DNA from: Pseudidiomarina taiwanensis | Lineage (GTDB): Bacteria; Pseudomonadota; Gammaproteobacteria; Enterobacterales; Alteromonadaceae | Reading direction: 5' to 3' | DNA: 64,000 nucleotides | Assembly (NCBI RefSeq): GCF_003987435.1 | Contig: NZ_PIQG01000001.1 | Span: 186,001-250,000 of the forward strand | Shown: positions 8,791 through 19,264 of the stretch, piece by piece | How the letters are laid out: every line of letters begins with the position of its first letter | Numbering within the stretch: position 1 is the first letter of the stretch | Notes under the pieces: generated by a model | Told to the model about the DNA's origin: nothing | The model's database searches: none | What the model saw: only the letters and a program-made list of their open reading frames with translations | Position numbers and translations under genes: made by a program

Positions 8791-8821
8791 TTGACTGTAC
8801 CACAGTGGCAAGCATTAGCTT
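8791..8821 (+). promoter_or_regulatory. Second MerR/CueR-type promoter, driving copZ
   Basis: -35 TTGACT (8791-8796) and -10 TAGCTT (8816-8821) are separated by exactly 19 bp, with a CCAC-A-GTGG dyad (8800-8808) inside the spacer. The dyad is weaker than that of the copA promoter. It lies 33 bases ahead of the copZ start codon and suggests CueR also drives the chaperone. Confidence 0.68.
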
Positions 8822-8853
8822 GTGTCATGAACACACCACAGGAGAGAAACACT

Positions 8854-9090
8854 ATGAAATTCCATATCGCTGACATGACATGTGGCCACTGCGTTAGCAT
8901 GGTTACCAAAGCCATCCTCACAGCAGATGGTGATGCAAAAATACAGACGAACCTGACCGACAAAACGCTGCAGCTCAGCACGGAACTGAGCTCTGCAGAG
9001 GTAATGGAGGTCTTAACAGAGGCGGGATATCCGGCGACAGAAGTCAAAGCCAGCTGCTGTAATCCGGCGAACACCTGCCACAGCGCCTAA
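8854..9090 (+). CDS. copZ: CopZ-like copper chaperone (HMA domain protein)
   Basis: A 78-aa single-domain heavy-metal-associated protein, expected to bind Cu(I) in the cytoplasm and hand it to CopA or CueR. The start is ATG 8854 with AGGAGAG about nine bases upstream; the frame continues back to 8791 but that part overlaps the promoter. The metal loop is MTCGHC (Cys10, Cys13) and the beta-alpha-beta-beta-alpha-beta fold fits the length. The tail holds extra Cys residues (SCCNPANTC), which could add thiol ligands. It faces copA, and both genes have MerR-type promoters, so they are probably induced together by copper. Confidence 0.9.
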   Translation: MKFHIADMTCGHCVSMVTKAILTADGDAKIQTNLTDKTLQLSTELSSAEVMEVLTEAGYPATEVKASCCNPANTCHSA

Positions 9091-9512
9091 CGAAAAAGCC
9101 ACCTTAAGGTGGTGCTAAATCCCAGCTGTTTGAGGAGTTTATAAATAGCGTTGTGGTGGTACTCCACACCAAACTCGGTTTTGATGTAGTGAAGAATTTT
9201 CTCGCCGGTCAGTCTGCCACCTTGCTCACTTTGGCTATGCGATTCAATAAACTCGCCTAATTGCTTTTGCTGTTGTGCGCTGAGATAAGGAATCCGCCCC
9301 TTTGCTTTGCGGGCTTCAAGACCATCCAAGCCCGCTTCAAGGTAACTTGACACCCAGTTATTGACGCTGGTGCGGCTGACCTTCTATTGATTAGCGACTT
9401 GTGTGCGGTTTTTACATTCAAGGAATTGCGCGATCGCGAGTAAACGCATGCGTTTACGCGCATTTTTCTCCGCTCGGGAGAGCTTGAGGAGTTCTTCAGC
9501 GGTTTGATTCAT
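9087..9512 (-). pseudogene. IS630-family transposase remnant with internal stop
   Basis: Translation from ATG 9512 gives the paired helix-turn-helix N-terminus of an IS630-family transposase (RTQVANQ, VSRTSVNNWV, GLDGLEARK, RLTGEKILHYI), but codon 43 (9386-9384) is TAG where a residue such as Trp or Leu is expected. The frame then runs to TAA at 9089-9087 with only 141 codons. Similarity stops after the words YKLLKQLGF, so the whole catalytic DDE part is missing. The 3' end overlaps the last 4 bases of copZ, which places the deletion breakpoint exactly at copZ. No terminal repeats of the original element are visible. Confidence 0.8.
9099..9112. repeat. Perfect 14-bp palindrome at the copZ / transposase-remnant junction
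   Basis: CCACCTTAAGGTGG lies 8 bases after the copZ stop. Read on the minus strand it is followed by CTTTTTCG, so it could act as a weak terminator in that direction; on the plus strand no T run follows. It might be what remains of a copZ terminator. Confidence 0.5.
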
Positions 9513-9610
9513 AAAGCTAAGCGAGTGATTATTCGAAACCTGCAATTAAAACAGAAAACTAGACGGAATGGTATAACAGCGCTCCTTAATTTCTTTGTTA
9601 GGGACGTCCA

Positions 9611-9880
9611 ATGCAAGTGATGGCGGCAAACATATCCATCCACTGGATGCTTACACCTGACAGATGATGGGAATATAAATTGCCACTTAAAATCAGAAAT
9701 TGCGTAAGGGTATTTTCGAGCGAGCCCTGGCGGGAGACTTGTTTTACCCTCACCTTCGCAAAGATCCTTTTCATGAAGATCACGAACCTTTTCAATATGC
9801 AATTTAAGGGGTTCAACAAGCTTTTCAGGTAACATCGTGACTCGATCTTTACCGCCTTTGCCACGAAATACATACAGTAT
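9611..9880 (-). pseudogene. Fragment of an integron-type tyrosine integrase (IntI)
   Basis: On the minus strand about 90 codons read as the C-terminal half of an integron integrase: FRGKGGKDRVTMLP, then LHEKDLCEGEG, LPPGLARKYP, a WQF-IFPS segment and RHHLH. The pattern from LHEKDL through the FPS region belongs to the extra domain that separates IntI from other tyrosine recombinases. Both ends are lost: the N-terminal half is absent beyond about 9880, and similarity stops after RHHLH at 9611, before the catalytic Tyr. The open frame (9509-10006) extends through unrelated sequence on both sides. An attC-like site lies immediately upstream. It is a non-functional relic. Confidence 0.72.
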
Positions 9881-9916
9881 CTCTGCAACACCAAAAAAGC
9901 GGTAAGTTGTCAGTTT

Positions 9917-10000
9917 GTATAACAAGGCGCTATTGTCGCCGCATGCGCGGCTGGGACGGCTTACGCTGCGCTTCAGCCGCCCCAAAGCTTTGCGTTCTGC
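9917..10000. other. attC-like integron recombination site (degenerate)
   Basis: The segment opens with GTATAAC-AAGGCGCT and closes with AGCTTTGCGTT, whose reverse complement shares the AAC and GCT blocks of the opening. Between them is a long imperfect stem, GGGACGGCT (9953-9961) against AGCCGCCCC (9975-9983). Imperfectly complementary ends with AAC...GTT cores and a central hairpin are the hallmarks of attC sites of chromosomal integrons. Its position beside an integrase fragment supports the call. The outer core at the right end is degenerate. Confidence 0.55.
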
Positions 10001-10353
10001 TAACACCTAAAAGCGGACTTTACAGCCTTAAAGTTGGAATGTCTGCAATTGGCACACAGACGATCTTAACTATGAGCGAAAAGCTGACATTAGCGTCAAT
10101 AAAATGAGCATGGTTTCATTTTGCACTTTAATAGTGATTAAAGTGCAGCTTTTTAACTGAAATAGTAACAAAGCGTACACCTTGTAAAAAAATAGGTAAA
10201 TCAGGCACTGCTGTAACCATTTTTGTGGGCGACTAACATTTGATACACAATGTATTCTGAAAAATTCTTAATCAAGAACAGAAAAACCATTGCTATAAAT
10301 GATAAAAGTACCTAAGTCTTTCTTTTCGTAATACCGTGCTCAAAACAAATTGT
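10001..10353. other. Gene-free AT-rich spacer in the island
   Basis: No supportable coding sequence is seen in these 353 bases. They contain the plus-strand terminator at 10122-10154 and otherwise AT-rich sequence with short meaningless frames. Probably debris between the integron relic and the ynfA gene. Confidence 0.6.
10122..10154 (+). terminator. Orphan rho-independent terminator
   Basis: A perfect 10-bp stem TGCACTTTAA / TTAAAGTGCA around TAGTGA is followed by GCTTTTT. No intact gene lies upstream on this strand, so its gene (perhaps a lost cassette) has been deleted. Confidence 0.75.
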
Positions 10354-10680
10354 TTATCTCGGCGCAAACATGATCACTGCCATGCCTGCGAGCATTAGCA
10401 CCACGCCAGCCAGATCCCAGCGGTGTGGTTGAATGCCATCTACTCCCCACAACCAGACTATTGCTATTGTTACGTATACTCCGCCATAAGCCGCGTAAAC
10501 ACGTCCAGCAGCCGTTGGGTGAAGCGTTAACAACCAGGCAAATAATGCCAGACTGATTGCAGCAGGTAACAGCACCCAGGCTGAAGCTCCTTTTTTCAGC
10601 CACAAGTAAGGCAAATAGCAACCGACAATTTCTGCTATTGCAGTAATGATAAATAAACCTAACGTTGTAATGACGGTCAC
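10354..10680 (-). CDS. ynfA: YnfA-family small membrane protein
   Basis: A small inner-membrane protein with four predicted helices, related to the SMR-like UPF0060 family. GTG at 10680 gives 108 aa, the usual family length, and starts one base after the stop codon of the upstream czcD-like gene. A longer frame from 10707 would overlap that gene by 26 bases. The signature [15 protein letters not shown] appears as [15 protein letters not shown] near the N-terminus, and [11 protein letters not shown] follows in helix 3. The spacing implies translational coupling with czcD, so it may be made in response to metals through the MerR protein at the head of the operon. Family membership is sure; the substrate is not known. 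Confidence 0.88.
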   Translation of the reverse strand: MTVITTLGLFIITAIAEIVGCYLPYLWLKKGASAWVLLPAAISLALFAWLLTLHPTAAGRVYAAYGGVYVTIAIVWLWGVDGIQPHRWDLAGVVLMLAGMAVIMFAPR

Positions 10681-10681
10681 T

Positions 10682-11590
10682 TCACTGCACCTTATCCGGG
10701 AATTCATCCCGACAATGTTCTTGTGTTAACTCCAGTTCTATCGTGGTATGTGCTAAATCAAACTGCTCCAATGCGTTAGCAATACGCAGCTTAATATCGG
10801 CATAATGGTTTGCAGTAAATGCCTTGCTGGCATTGGTTACCACATGTGCGGTGAGTACATGATGTTCACCATCAAGCGACCAGAGATGCAGGTGATGAAT
10901 GCTGTCTAACTCATCAATTTTCAGCAAAGTATCTTGGATTTCATTTTGCAATTTGCTATCTGGCGCGGCTTGCAGAAATAAACGCGCAGTTGTGCTGAGG
11001 TTTCGTAAAACATTAACCAAAATAAATAAGGTGAAACCAATAGAAAGCAAAGGGTCAAGGATAGGCCAATCCACAAATTGCAGCACAATAGCCACAACCA
11101 AAACTGCAACCCACCCAAGAACGTCTTCAAGCAAATGCCAATTCAGCACTTTTTCATTCAGTGTATTTCCTTTGCTCAAGCGGTAAGCGGCAAAGCCATT
11201 GACTGCAACACCCAGCACAGCTAAAGCCAGCATTCCCTCTGTCACTGGCATTACCGGGTTAGCCAGCCGCGGTATTGCCTCAGTCAGTACCCAAACCGAT
11301 CCGGCAATCAATACCAAGCCGTTAATTAAGGCGCCAAACAATGACAATCTGCGGTAGCCGTAAGTAAATTGTCGGTTTGCAGACTTTCGGCCAAGCCGGT
11401 TCAACAGCCATGCACTGCCAATAGATAAGCTATCACCCAGGTCATGCACTGCATCTGCCATAATTGCTGTGCTGTTGGTTAACCAACCGCCGATAAACTC
11501 AATTAGGGTAAAACCCACATTAAGAAAAAAAGCCATAGCGATCCGGTTGTCGCTGTCGTCTTTGATATGTGAATGGTTGTGCTGGTGCAT
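10682..11590 (-). CDS. czcD: CDF-family zinc/cadmium/cobalt efflux transporter (CzcD-like)
   Basis: A 302-aa inner-membrane cation diffusion facilitator that exchanges Zn(II), Cd(II) or Co(II) for protons. It has a His-rich start (MHQHNHSH), six helices, and the canonical metal site: His49-x3-Asp53 in helix 2 (DAVHDLGD) and His152-x3-Asp156 in helix 5 (WHLLEDVLG). A normal C-terminal cytoplasmic domain of about 90 residues follows. It is the middle gene of a minus-strand operon MerR-czcD-ynfA, 31 bases after the regulator. It is a conventional CDF protein, in contrast to the two short CDF-like proteins at 3099 and 12109. Confidence 0.93.
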   Translation of the reverse strand: MHQHNHSHIKDDSDNRIAMAFFLNVGFTLIEFIGGWLTNSTAIMADAVHDLGDSLSIGSAWLLNRLGRKSANRQFTYGYRRLSLFGALINGLVLIAGSVWVLTEAIPRLANPVMPVTEGMLALAVLGVAVNGFAAYRLSKGNTLNEKVLNWHLLEDVLGWVAVLVVAIVLQFVDWPILDPLLSIGFTLFILVNVLRNLSTTARLFLQAAPDSKLQNEIQDTLLKIDELDSIHHLHLWSLDGEHHVLTAHVVTNASKAFTANHYADIKLRIANALEQFDLAHTTIELELTQEHCRDEFPDKVQ

Positions 11591-11621
11591 TAAGACTCAC
11601 CTATTTATTGCTGATAACAAC

Positions 11622-12032
11622 TTAGTTGGTTTGACTAACGGCTTCATTCAATTGTTTTAAAATACCACAGTGCTCTACCGTGCGCTTCGAGTTGCAGCTA
11701 AGACGTAAAGCCTTTAGTTGTTTATTAAGCTGCGTTAAATCCGCTATGCGACGTTCTACCTGCTCGATATGCTGTTCAATCATCTGATTGACATCATCAC
11801 ACTGCGACATAGGCGAGTGATGCAGTGTCAGTAACTGACGAATTTCTGCCAAACTCAGATCTAAACTCCGGCAGTGTTTAATGAATAACAACCGCTCGAT
11901 ATCAGCGTGATCGTAGAGGCGGAAATTACCATCGCTACGTAATTTCGCAGCAAGAAGCTGTTCCTTTTCATAGTGACGGATGGTTTGCACAGAACAGCCA
12001 GAGATTTTTGCCAGCTCTCCAATCTTGATCAT
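11622..12032 (-). CDS. CadR/PbrR-type MerR-family regulator
   Basis: A 136-aa MerR-family metal sensor. ATG 12032 (MIKIGELAKISGC) is taken as the start; the frame runs on to a TTG at 12155 but that part spans the divergent promoter. Cys78, Cys113 and Cys122 match the three-Cys metal site of PbrR and CadR, and Cys13 near the DNA-binding region parallels a Cys known in PbrR. It heads an operon with czcD and ynfA and diverges from a second CDF-like transporter at 12109. It is a homologue of the regulator in the ISPpu12-like element, with clearly different residues, so the two may respond to different thresholds or metals. Confidence 0.88.
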   Translation of the reverse strand: MIKIGELAKISGCSVQTIRHYEKEQLLAAKLRSDGNFRLYDHADIERLLFIKHCRSLDLSLAEIRQLLTLHHSPMSQCDDVNQMIEQHIEQVERRIADLTQLNKQLKALRLSCNSKRTVEHCGILKQLNEAVSQTN

Positions 12033-12046
12033 CTCGATACTGCCTA

Positions 12047-12077
12047 TTGACTCTATAGTAACTACAGAGTTTAAACT
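12047..12077 (+). promoter_or_regulatory. CadR/PbrR-type promoter of the second transporter
   Basis: -35 TTGACT (12047-12052) and -10 TAAACT (12072-12077) are 19 bp apart. The spacer starts with the dyad CTATAGT-A-ACTACAG (12053-12067), nearly identical to classical pbrA/zntA-type promoters. It serves the gene at 12109 and lies just upstream of the MerR gene read the other way. Confidence 0.85.
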
Positions 12078-12108
12078 AGGTTTCATATCAACCCAAGGTT
12101 TATCGGTT

Positions 12109-13014
12109 ATGAATGCAAAATGCTGTTCCAATGATAAGTGTAGCGAAACGGGCAACAGTGAAAATAGCGCCGTTGATGCACCTGATAAGCATGCAAAATA
12201 TGCCTACCTTAGTGAATTTAGGGTGCCTAAAATGGACTGCCCTGCCGAAGAGCGTTTGATCCGTATGGCGCTGGAAACAGTTGAGCCTGGTGTTCTGTTA
12301 CAGTTTGATATCCCACAACGGCAGGTTCGCGTTTTTCACACGGTGAATGCCAATGAAATTACACCAAAAATGCACAGCTTAGGGCTGGGCGCATCGCTGA
12401 CAAAGACCGGGCCGGTGAAACCCGAAGAGGTAACGCAGGCCAGACAATCCACAGCATCAGGTTCGCTGCGTGAGGAGTTAATTTTAAAATGGTTGCTGGG
12501 CATTAACGCGGTGATGTTTGCAGTAGAGTTTGTGACCGGTTGGCTGGCTCAATCAACCGGGTTAATAGCCGACTCTTTGGATATGTTTGCCGATGCAGCG
12601 GTATACGGGGTTGCGCTATACGCAGTCGGGCGTAGTAGCAAGGTTCAATTAAACGCCGCACAGCTTGCCGGCTGGCTGCAATTAATTTTAGCTTTTGGGG
12701 TGATCAGTGAGGTGATACGGCGCTACCTGTTTGGTAACGAGCCAGTGTCGACGTTGATGTTAATTATGGGCGCTATTGCTTTGGTTGCTAATGTGATCTG
12801 TCTTTCGTTAATTCATCAACAAAAAGAAAGCGGCGCGCATATGAAAGCCAGTTGGATTTTCTCTGCAAATGACGTTATCGCAAATGCTGGGGTGATTTTG
12901 GCCGGATTATTAGTCACCTGGACCGGGTCACGCTATCCGGATCTGGTAATAGGGTTCATCATTGGATTAGTTGTACTCAATGGTGCGCGCAGGATTTTAC
13001 AGCTAAAAGCGTAG
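12109..13014 (+). CDS. CDF-like cation transporter with N-terminal ferredoxin-like domain (second copy)
   Basis: A 301-aa paralogue of the transporter at 3099-3995. ATG 12109 (MNAKCCSNDKC) is the start; the longer frame overlaps the divergent regulator. A Cys-rich first 15 residues lead into the soluble domain with VPKMDCP, then six helices. Helix 2 has SLDMFADA (Asp-x3-Asp) and helix 5 FSANDV, again with Phe where CDF proteins normally have His. It stops right after the last helix, without the usual C-terminal domain. Unlike the first copy it is not in an insertion sequence and has no lspA behind it. It is controlled by the adjacent MerR gene. Export of a soft divalent cation is likely; the metal is unproved. 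Confidence 0.85.
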   Translation: MNAKCCSNDKCSETGNSENSAVDAPDKHAKYAYLSEFRVPKMDCPAEERLIRMALETVEPGVLLQFDIPQRQVRVFHTVNANEITPKMHSLGLGASLTKTGPVKPEEVTQARQSTASGSLREELILKWLLGINAVMFAVEFVTGWLAQSTGLIADSLDMFADAAVYGVALYAVGRSSKVQLNAAQLAGWLQLILAFGVISEVIRRYLFGNEPVSTLMLIMGAIALVANVICLSLIHQQKESGAHMKASWIFSANDVIANAGVILAGLLVTWTGSRYPDLVIGFIIGLVVLNGARRILQLKA

Positions 13015-13032
13015 CTTGTTGTTAAGTCGCAA

Positions 13033-13051
13033 TAGCGCTACCATAGCGCTA
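13033..13051. repeat. Two adjacent TAGCGCTA palindromes
   Basis: The 8-bp palindrome TAGCGCTA occurs twice, at 13033-13040 and 13044-13051, separated by CCA. Because each copy is self-complementary, the pair is both a direct and an inverted repeat. It sits 17 bases ahead of the czcI-like start codon and could be an operator or a weak stem-loop after the transporter gene. Confidence 0.5.
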
Positions 13052-13067
13052 ACTTACTGAGGGATTT

Positions 13068-13433
13068 ATGTTAGGTCGTACATCAGGCTTATTATTACTG
13101 TTGCTGACTATGCTGAATCATGCCGTGATGGCCTGTGATGCGTTAGTTATGCATTTGCCCGATCATGCCCATACCTACACTGACCTGCAACATGAACACT
13201 GCCACTCAGATACCCTTTTCGACGTAAGCAGTGAGCAAGTCACTGCACATAACGTTGCACATAACTCTGAGCATGATACCGACGAACACAGTAATCATGC
13301 TCATGTCACCTGCTATATCGCTTTTTTTCAGGGCATGGAGGTGCTTAACTTCCGTGACAGCGTTATAGCCGCTACCCAACCAGGGTTAAACCTCATTAGC
13401 TATCGCCCACCGGTGCCGCCGCCAAATATCTGA
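13068..13433 (+). CDS. CzcI-like His-rich periplasmic protein
   Basis: A 121-aa protein with a signal peptide (about residues 1-22, ending AVMA) and a mature part full of His, Asp and Glu (HLPDHAHTY, QHEHCHSD, HDTDEHSNHAH) that suits metal binding in the periplasm. A CYIAFFQG segment and a Pro-rich end follow. It stands directly upstream of czcCBA, the place occupied by czcI in Cupriavidus, and its size agrees. CzcI is thought to modulate Czc expression. Homology to CzcI proper is weak by eye, so the name rests largely on position and composition. Confidence 0.65.
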   Translation: MLGRTSGLLLLLLTMLNHAVMACDALVMHLPDHAHTYTDLQHEHCHSDTLFDVSSEQVTAHNVAHNSEHDTDEHSNHAHVTCYIAFFQGMEVLNFRDSVIAATQPGLNLISYRPPVPPPNI

Positions 13434-13484
13434 TCCTGCTTGTTTATCTTTTTTTATTAACGATTAACTTACAGGAGCATACCC

Positions 13485-14729
13485 ATGCGTATGACACTAA
13501 TGCTGCCAGCAATACTGGCGGCGGTATTTTGCGCGCTTCCGCTACGTGCAGAGCCGCAAGCACTGACATTACAACAGGCAATAGATAAAACGCTGCAACA
13601 CAACCCTCAGCTGCATCAGTTTAAATTTACGCAACAGCGTCTGTTTGCAGAGCGTGATTTGCAAAGCCTTAAACCCGGTTATCAACTCGGTGTAGAGCTT
13701 GAGAATGTTGCGGGCACCGGAGAGGCCAGAGGGCTGGCCGGTGCTGAGCTGACAATCGCCTTATCTTCCGTGATAGAGCTGGATAATAAAGCTCAATGGC
13801 GCGCTGCGGTAGTAGACGCCAGGCTCAATACTCTTGAATGGCAGCAACAGGCGCAAACCCTGGATGTGCTGGCAGAGCTTACCCGCAATTATATTAATCT
13901 ATTGGCCAGCCAGCAGGAATTGACACTGACAGAAGAGGCCGTAGCGCTCTCAGAAGCCCTGCTGCAAAGCGCTGAAAAACGTGCTGCCAGCGGTGCCTTG
14001 TCAGATGCTGAAATCATGCGGGCAAAGGCGCAACTGGCGCAGGTTCAGATCGGGCGGGACGCCCTGTTGCAGCGCATTGAGCGGCAAAAAATAGCCATAG
14101 CACGTTTTTGGGGTGATACCAGCGCCAACTTTAACGTTGTGGCAGGTAACTTGTTTGCTTTTGGCCAAAGCCGCCCTTTTGCTGAGCTGTATCAGCGGCT
14201 GCAACAATCGCCGGCGTTAACCATTTTTGCCTCTGAACGTCGGTTAAAAGACGCTGAAGTGCGACTGGCACAAAGCCAGAATCGCGCCGATCTGAGTTGG
14301 CAGGTAGGGGTAAGACGCTATCAGGCCAGTGATGATACAGGCCTTACCTTTGGTATCTCAGTGCCGTTATTTGCTGAACGTCGCAATAGTGCAGCCATCG
14401 AAGCTGCGCTGGCAGAGCGAAACAATGTCGAGTATCGACAGCAGGATAGCTTACTGATCCTGCATGAACGCTTGTTTGATGCGTACTCGCAACGACAGCA
14501 ATTTATTACCAGTCACCAACAGTTGGCGCAGTACGTGATCCCCAACCTGGAACAAGCGCTGGATCTTACGCGTGATGCATACCAGCGCGGGCGCTCAAAT
14601 TATCAGGATTGGCTTAATGCCCAGCAAGAATTGTTGCAGGCAAAAAGACACTTACTGGAAACCGCCACTGCGGTGCTATTGAGCCAGGCGACGATTGAAC
14701 AGCTTACCGCCGAGCCGGTAACGCAGTAA
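13485..14729 (+). CDS. czcC: Outer-membrane efflux protein of the Czc system (TolC family)
   Basis: A 414-aa outer-membrane channel of the tripartite CzcCBA pump. A signal peptide (MRMTLMLPAI to LRAEP) is followed by two OEP repeats rich in Gln, Ala and Leu that make long coiled-coil helices (for example AEKRAASGALSDAEIMRA near 165-182 and YQRGRSNYQDWLNAQQELL near 366-384). Length matches CzcC rather than CusC. It is first of the czcC-czcB-czcA set, and RBS GGAG stands about nine bases before ATG 13485. Confidence 0.9.
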   Translation: MRMTLMLPAILAAVFCALPLRAEPQALTLQQAIDKTLQHNPQLHQFKFTQQRLFAERDLQSLKPGYQLGVELENVAGTGEARGLAGAELTIALSSVIELDNKAQWRAAVVDARLNTLEWQQQAQTLDVLAELTRNYINLLASQQELTLTEEAVALSEALLQSAEKRAASGALSDAEIMRAKAQLAQVQIGRDALLQRIERQKIAIARFWGDTSANFNVVAGNLFAFGQSRPFAELYQRLQQSPALTIFASERRLKDAEVRLAQSQNRADLSWQVGVRRYQASDDTGLTFGISVPLFAERRNSAAIEAALAERNNVEYRQQDSLLILHERLFDAYSQRQQFITSHQQLAQYVIPNLEQALDLTRDAYQRGRSNYQDWLNAQQELLQAKRHLLETATAVLLSQATIEQLTAEPVTQ

Positions 14730-14807
14730 CTGACAAGATTATTGCCCCGCTGCCGCACTTCATTAACTGTGCGACGTGGCAAACAGAACATACAGGAAGA
14801 TAGCATT

Positions 14808-15827
14808 ATGAAACCACATGTAACACTGGCAATGTTTATTGCAGCCTGGCTGATGCCGATGCATGTAATGGCCGCCAATGAGCAAGAACAAGCTCACGTC
14901 CATGCCAAAGAACAAGCGGTAAAGCCGCAATCTGACACTAAGAAAAATGAAGAGCACAAAAAACATGAAGAACACAATGAGCATGAAGGGCACGACGAAA
15001 ACGACGAGCATGAACACAACGAAACCCTAAGCAGCCGCATTAGTGATGATATGGCTACGGCGGTTAATATTGTCACAGACCGTGCTGACAGCCAGCGATT
15101 ACGCCAACATCAGGTTGTTTATGGCAAGCTTAGCGCTGATCCAAACCGCATCAGCCATGTTAATGCCCGTTTTCCCGGTATTCTTACCTCGGTGAAATTC
15201 TCGCTGGGTGACAGCGTAAAAGCAGGCGATGTACTGGCCGTTGTCGAGTCAAATGAGAGCTTAAATACCTATACCATTAAAGCGCCAATTGACGGCGTTA
15301 TTATTCAGCGCAGCGCCAATGTTGGTGAAGTCGCACAGCAGCAGACGCTGTTTAGCATTGCTGATTTTGGCGGCCTGTGGGCAGATTTTCGGCTGTACCC
15401 GTCACAACAAGATGCTGTCGCGACAGGGCAAAACGTGGTCATTATGGCCGCTGACACTGAGATTAACGGCGTAATTGCGCATATCATCCCGTCATTAACC
15501 CAGCCCTACCAGCTGGCCAGAGTTAAGCTGGATAACCGTGACGGTAAACTGTCGTCCGGGCAATTGATCGAAGGTGCTGTGATAAGCGGTGAATTCAACG
15601 TTGAGCTTGCCGTTAAAAAATCGGCCATTCAAATACTGGACAATAAAAGCGGAGTCTTCGTAAAAAACAATAGCGAATATGTCTTTACCCCATTGCAGCT
15701 TGGCCGTAGCGACATGGATTATGTCGAAGTGATTGCCGGTTTAAAGCCCGGCCAGTGGTATGTCACGACAAATAGCTATCTGTTAAAAGCGGATATTGAA
15801 AAATCTGAAGCCGAGCATGATCATTAA
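14808..15827 (+). CDS. czcB: Periplasmic adaptor of the Czc system, His/Glu-rich
   Basis: A 339-aa membrane-fusion protein linking CzcA and CzcC. ATG 14808 is preceded by AGGAAG; the open frame from 14742 begins inside the gap after czcC and has no good RBS. After a signal peptide (MKPHVTLAMF to MAAN) comes a stretch of His, Glu and Asp (about residues 25-75, for example KHEEHNEHEGHDENDEHEH), likely to bind Zn, Cd or Co. Lipoyl-like and beta-barrel segments follow (FSLGDSVKAGDVLAVVES; APIDGVI). The last residues are again His-rich (EAEHDH). The gene ends 9 bases before czcA. Confidence 0.92.
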   Translation: MKPHVTLAMFIAAWLMPMHVMAANEQEQAHVHAKEQAVKPQSDTKKNEEHKKHEEHNEHEGHDENDEHEHNETLSSRISDDMATAVNIVTDRADSQRLRQHQVVYGKLSADPNRISHVNARFPGILTSVKFSLGDSVKAGDVLAVVESNESLNTYTIKAPIDGVIIQRSANVGEVAQQQTLFSIADFGGLWADFRLYPSQQDAVATGQNVVIMAADTEINGVIAHIIPSLTQPYQLARVKLDNRDGKLSSGQLIEGAVISGEFNVELAVKKSAIQILDNKSGVFVKNNSEYVFTPLQLGRSDMDYVEVIAGLKPGQWYVTTNSYLLKADIEKSEAEHDH

Positions 15828-18959
<3,132 letters not shown>

Positions 18960-18970
18960 TCATTAACCTG

Positions 18971-19007
18971 CTTCGCTGCAGCATTGGGCTGCAGCGAAGA
19001 ACGTTTT
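18971..19007. terminator. Terminator after czcCBA
   Basis: A perfect 11-bp inverted repeat CTTCGCTGCAG / CTGCAGCGAAG around CATTGGG begins 12 bases after the czcA stop and is followed by AACGTTTT. The T run is short, so termination may be partial; it can serve both czcA and the convergent gene at 19025. Confidence 0.7.
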
Positions 19008-19024
19008 GGCAATAGTATGGGTGT

Positions 19025-19264
19025 TTATGCTAATACGATTAAAACGATAACCGCGTAAATAGTCAGGCGTATTAAGACGTCCCGCCAAATGGGGCTGTCA
19101 GCTAGCAAGGGTTGCAAGTCAGCTGGCAAGGGCACTGGCTTTAAAGCAGAGATATTCGCGCCTCCAGGATTTCCCCTTGGAACCCAACCAAATATAAAAC
19201 CCGGAACCGTTGCTATCAAACGGACGATCTGACCAATAACCTCGCGATTATCAATACGTTCCAT
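19025..19264 (-). CDS. Small hypothetical membrane protein
   Basis: A 79-aa protein that I do not recognise. ATG 19264 has AAGGAG six bases upstream, which makes real translation likely and favours it over the upstream Met at 19270. The N-terminus is polar (MERIDNREVIGQ), a short hydrophobic stretch VPGFIFGWVP and a Pro-rich middle (LKPVPLPADL) follow, and one strong helix closes the chain (LTIYAVIVLIVLA). It is convergent with czcA across the shared terminator and stands alone on its strand. It may be a metal-island accessory membrane peptide; no function can be assigned. Confidence 0.6.
   Translation of the reverse strand: MERIDNREVIGQIVRLIATVPGFIFGWVPRGNPGGANISALKPVPLPADLQPLLADSPIWRDVLIRLTIYAVIVLIVLA

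Noticed and set aside
9571-9603. A second attC site next to the integrase fragment
   Set aside because: Only the outer cores (GTATAAC and GTTAGGG) look right; the inside is too short and not complementary, so it is mentioned only as a hint.
12033-12155. N-terminal extension of the second MerR protein to TTG 12155
   Set aside because: It would run through the divergent promoter and into the transporter gene; MIKIGELA is the normal MerR start.
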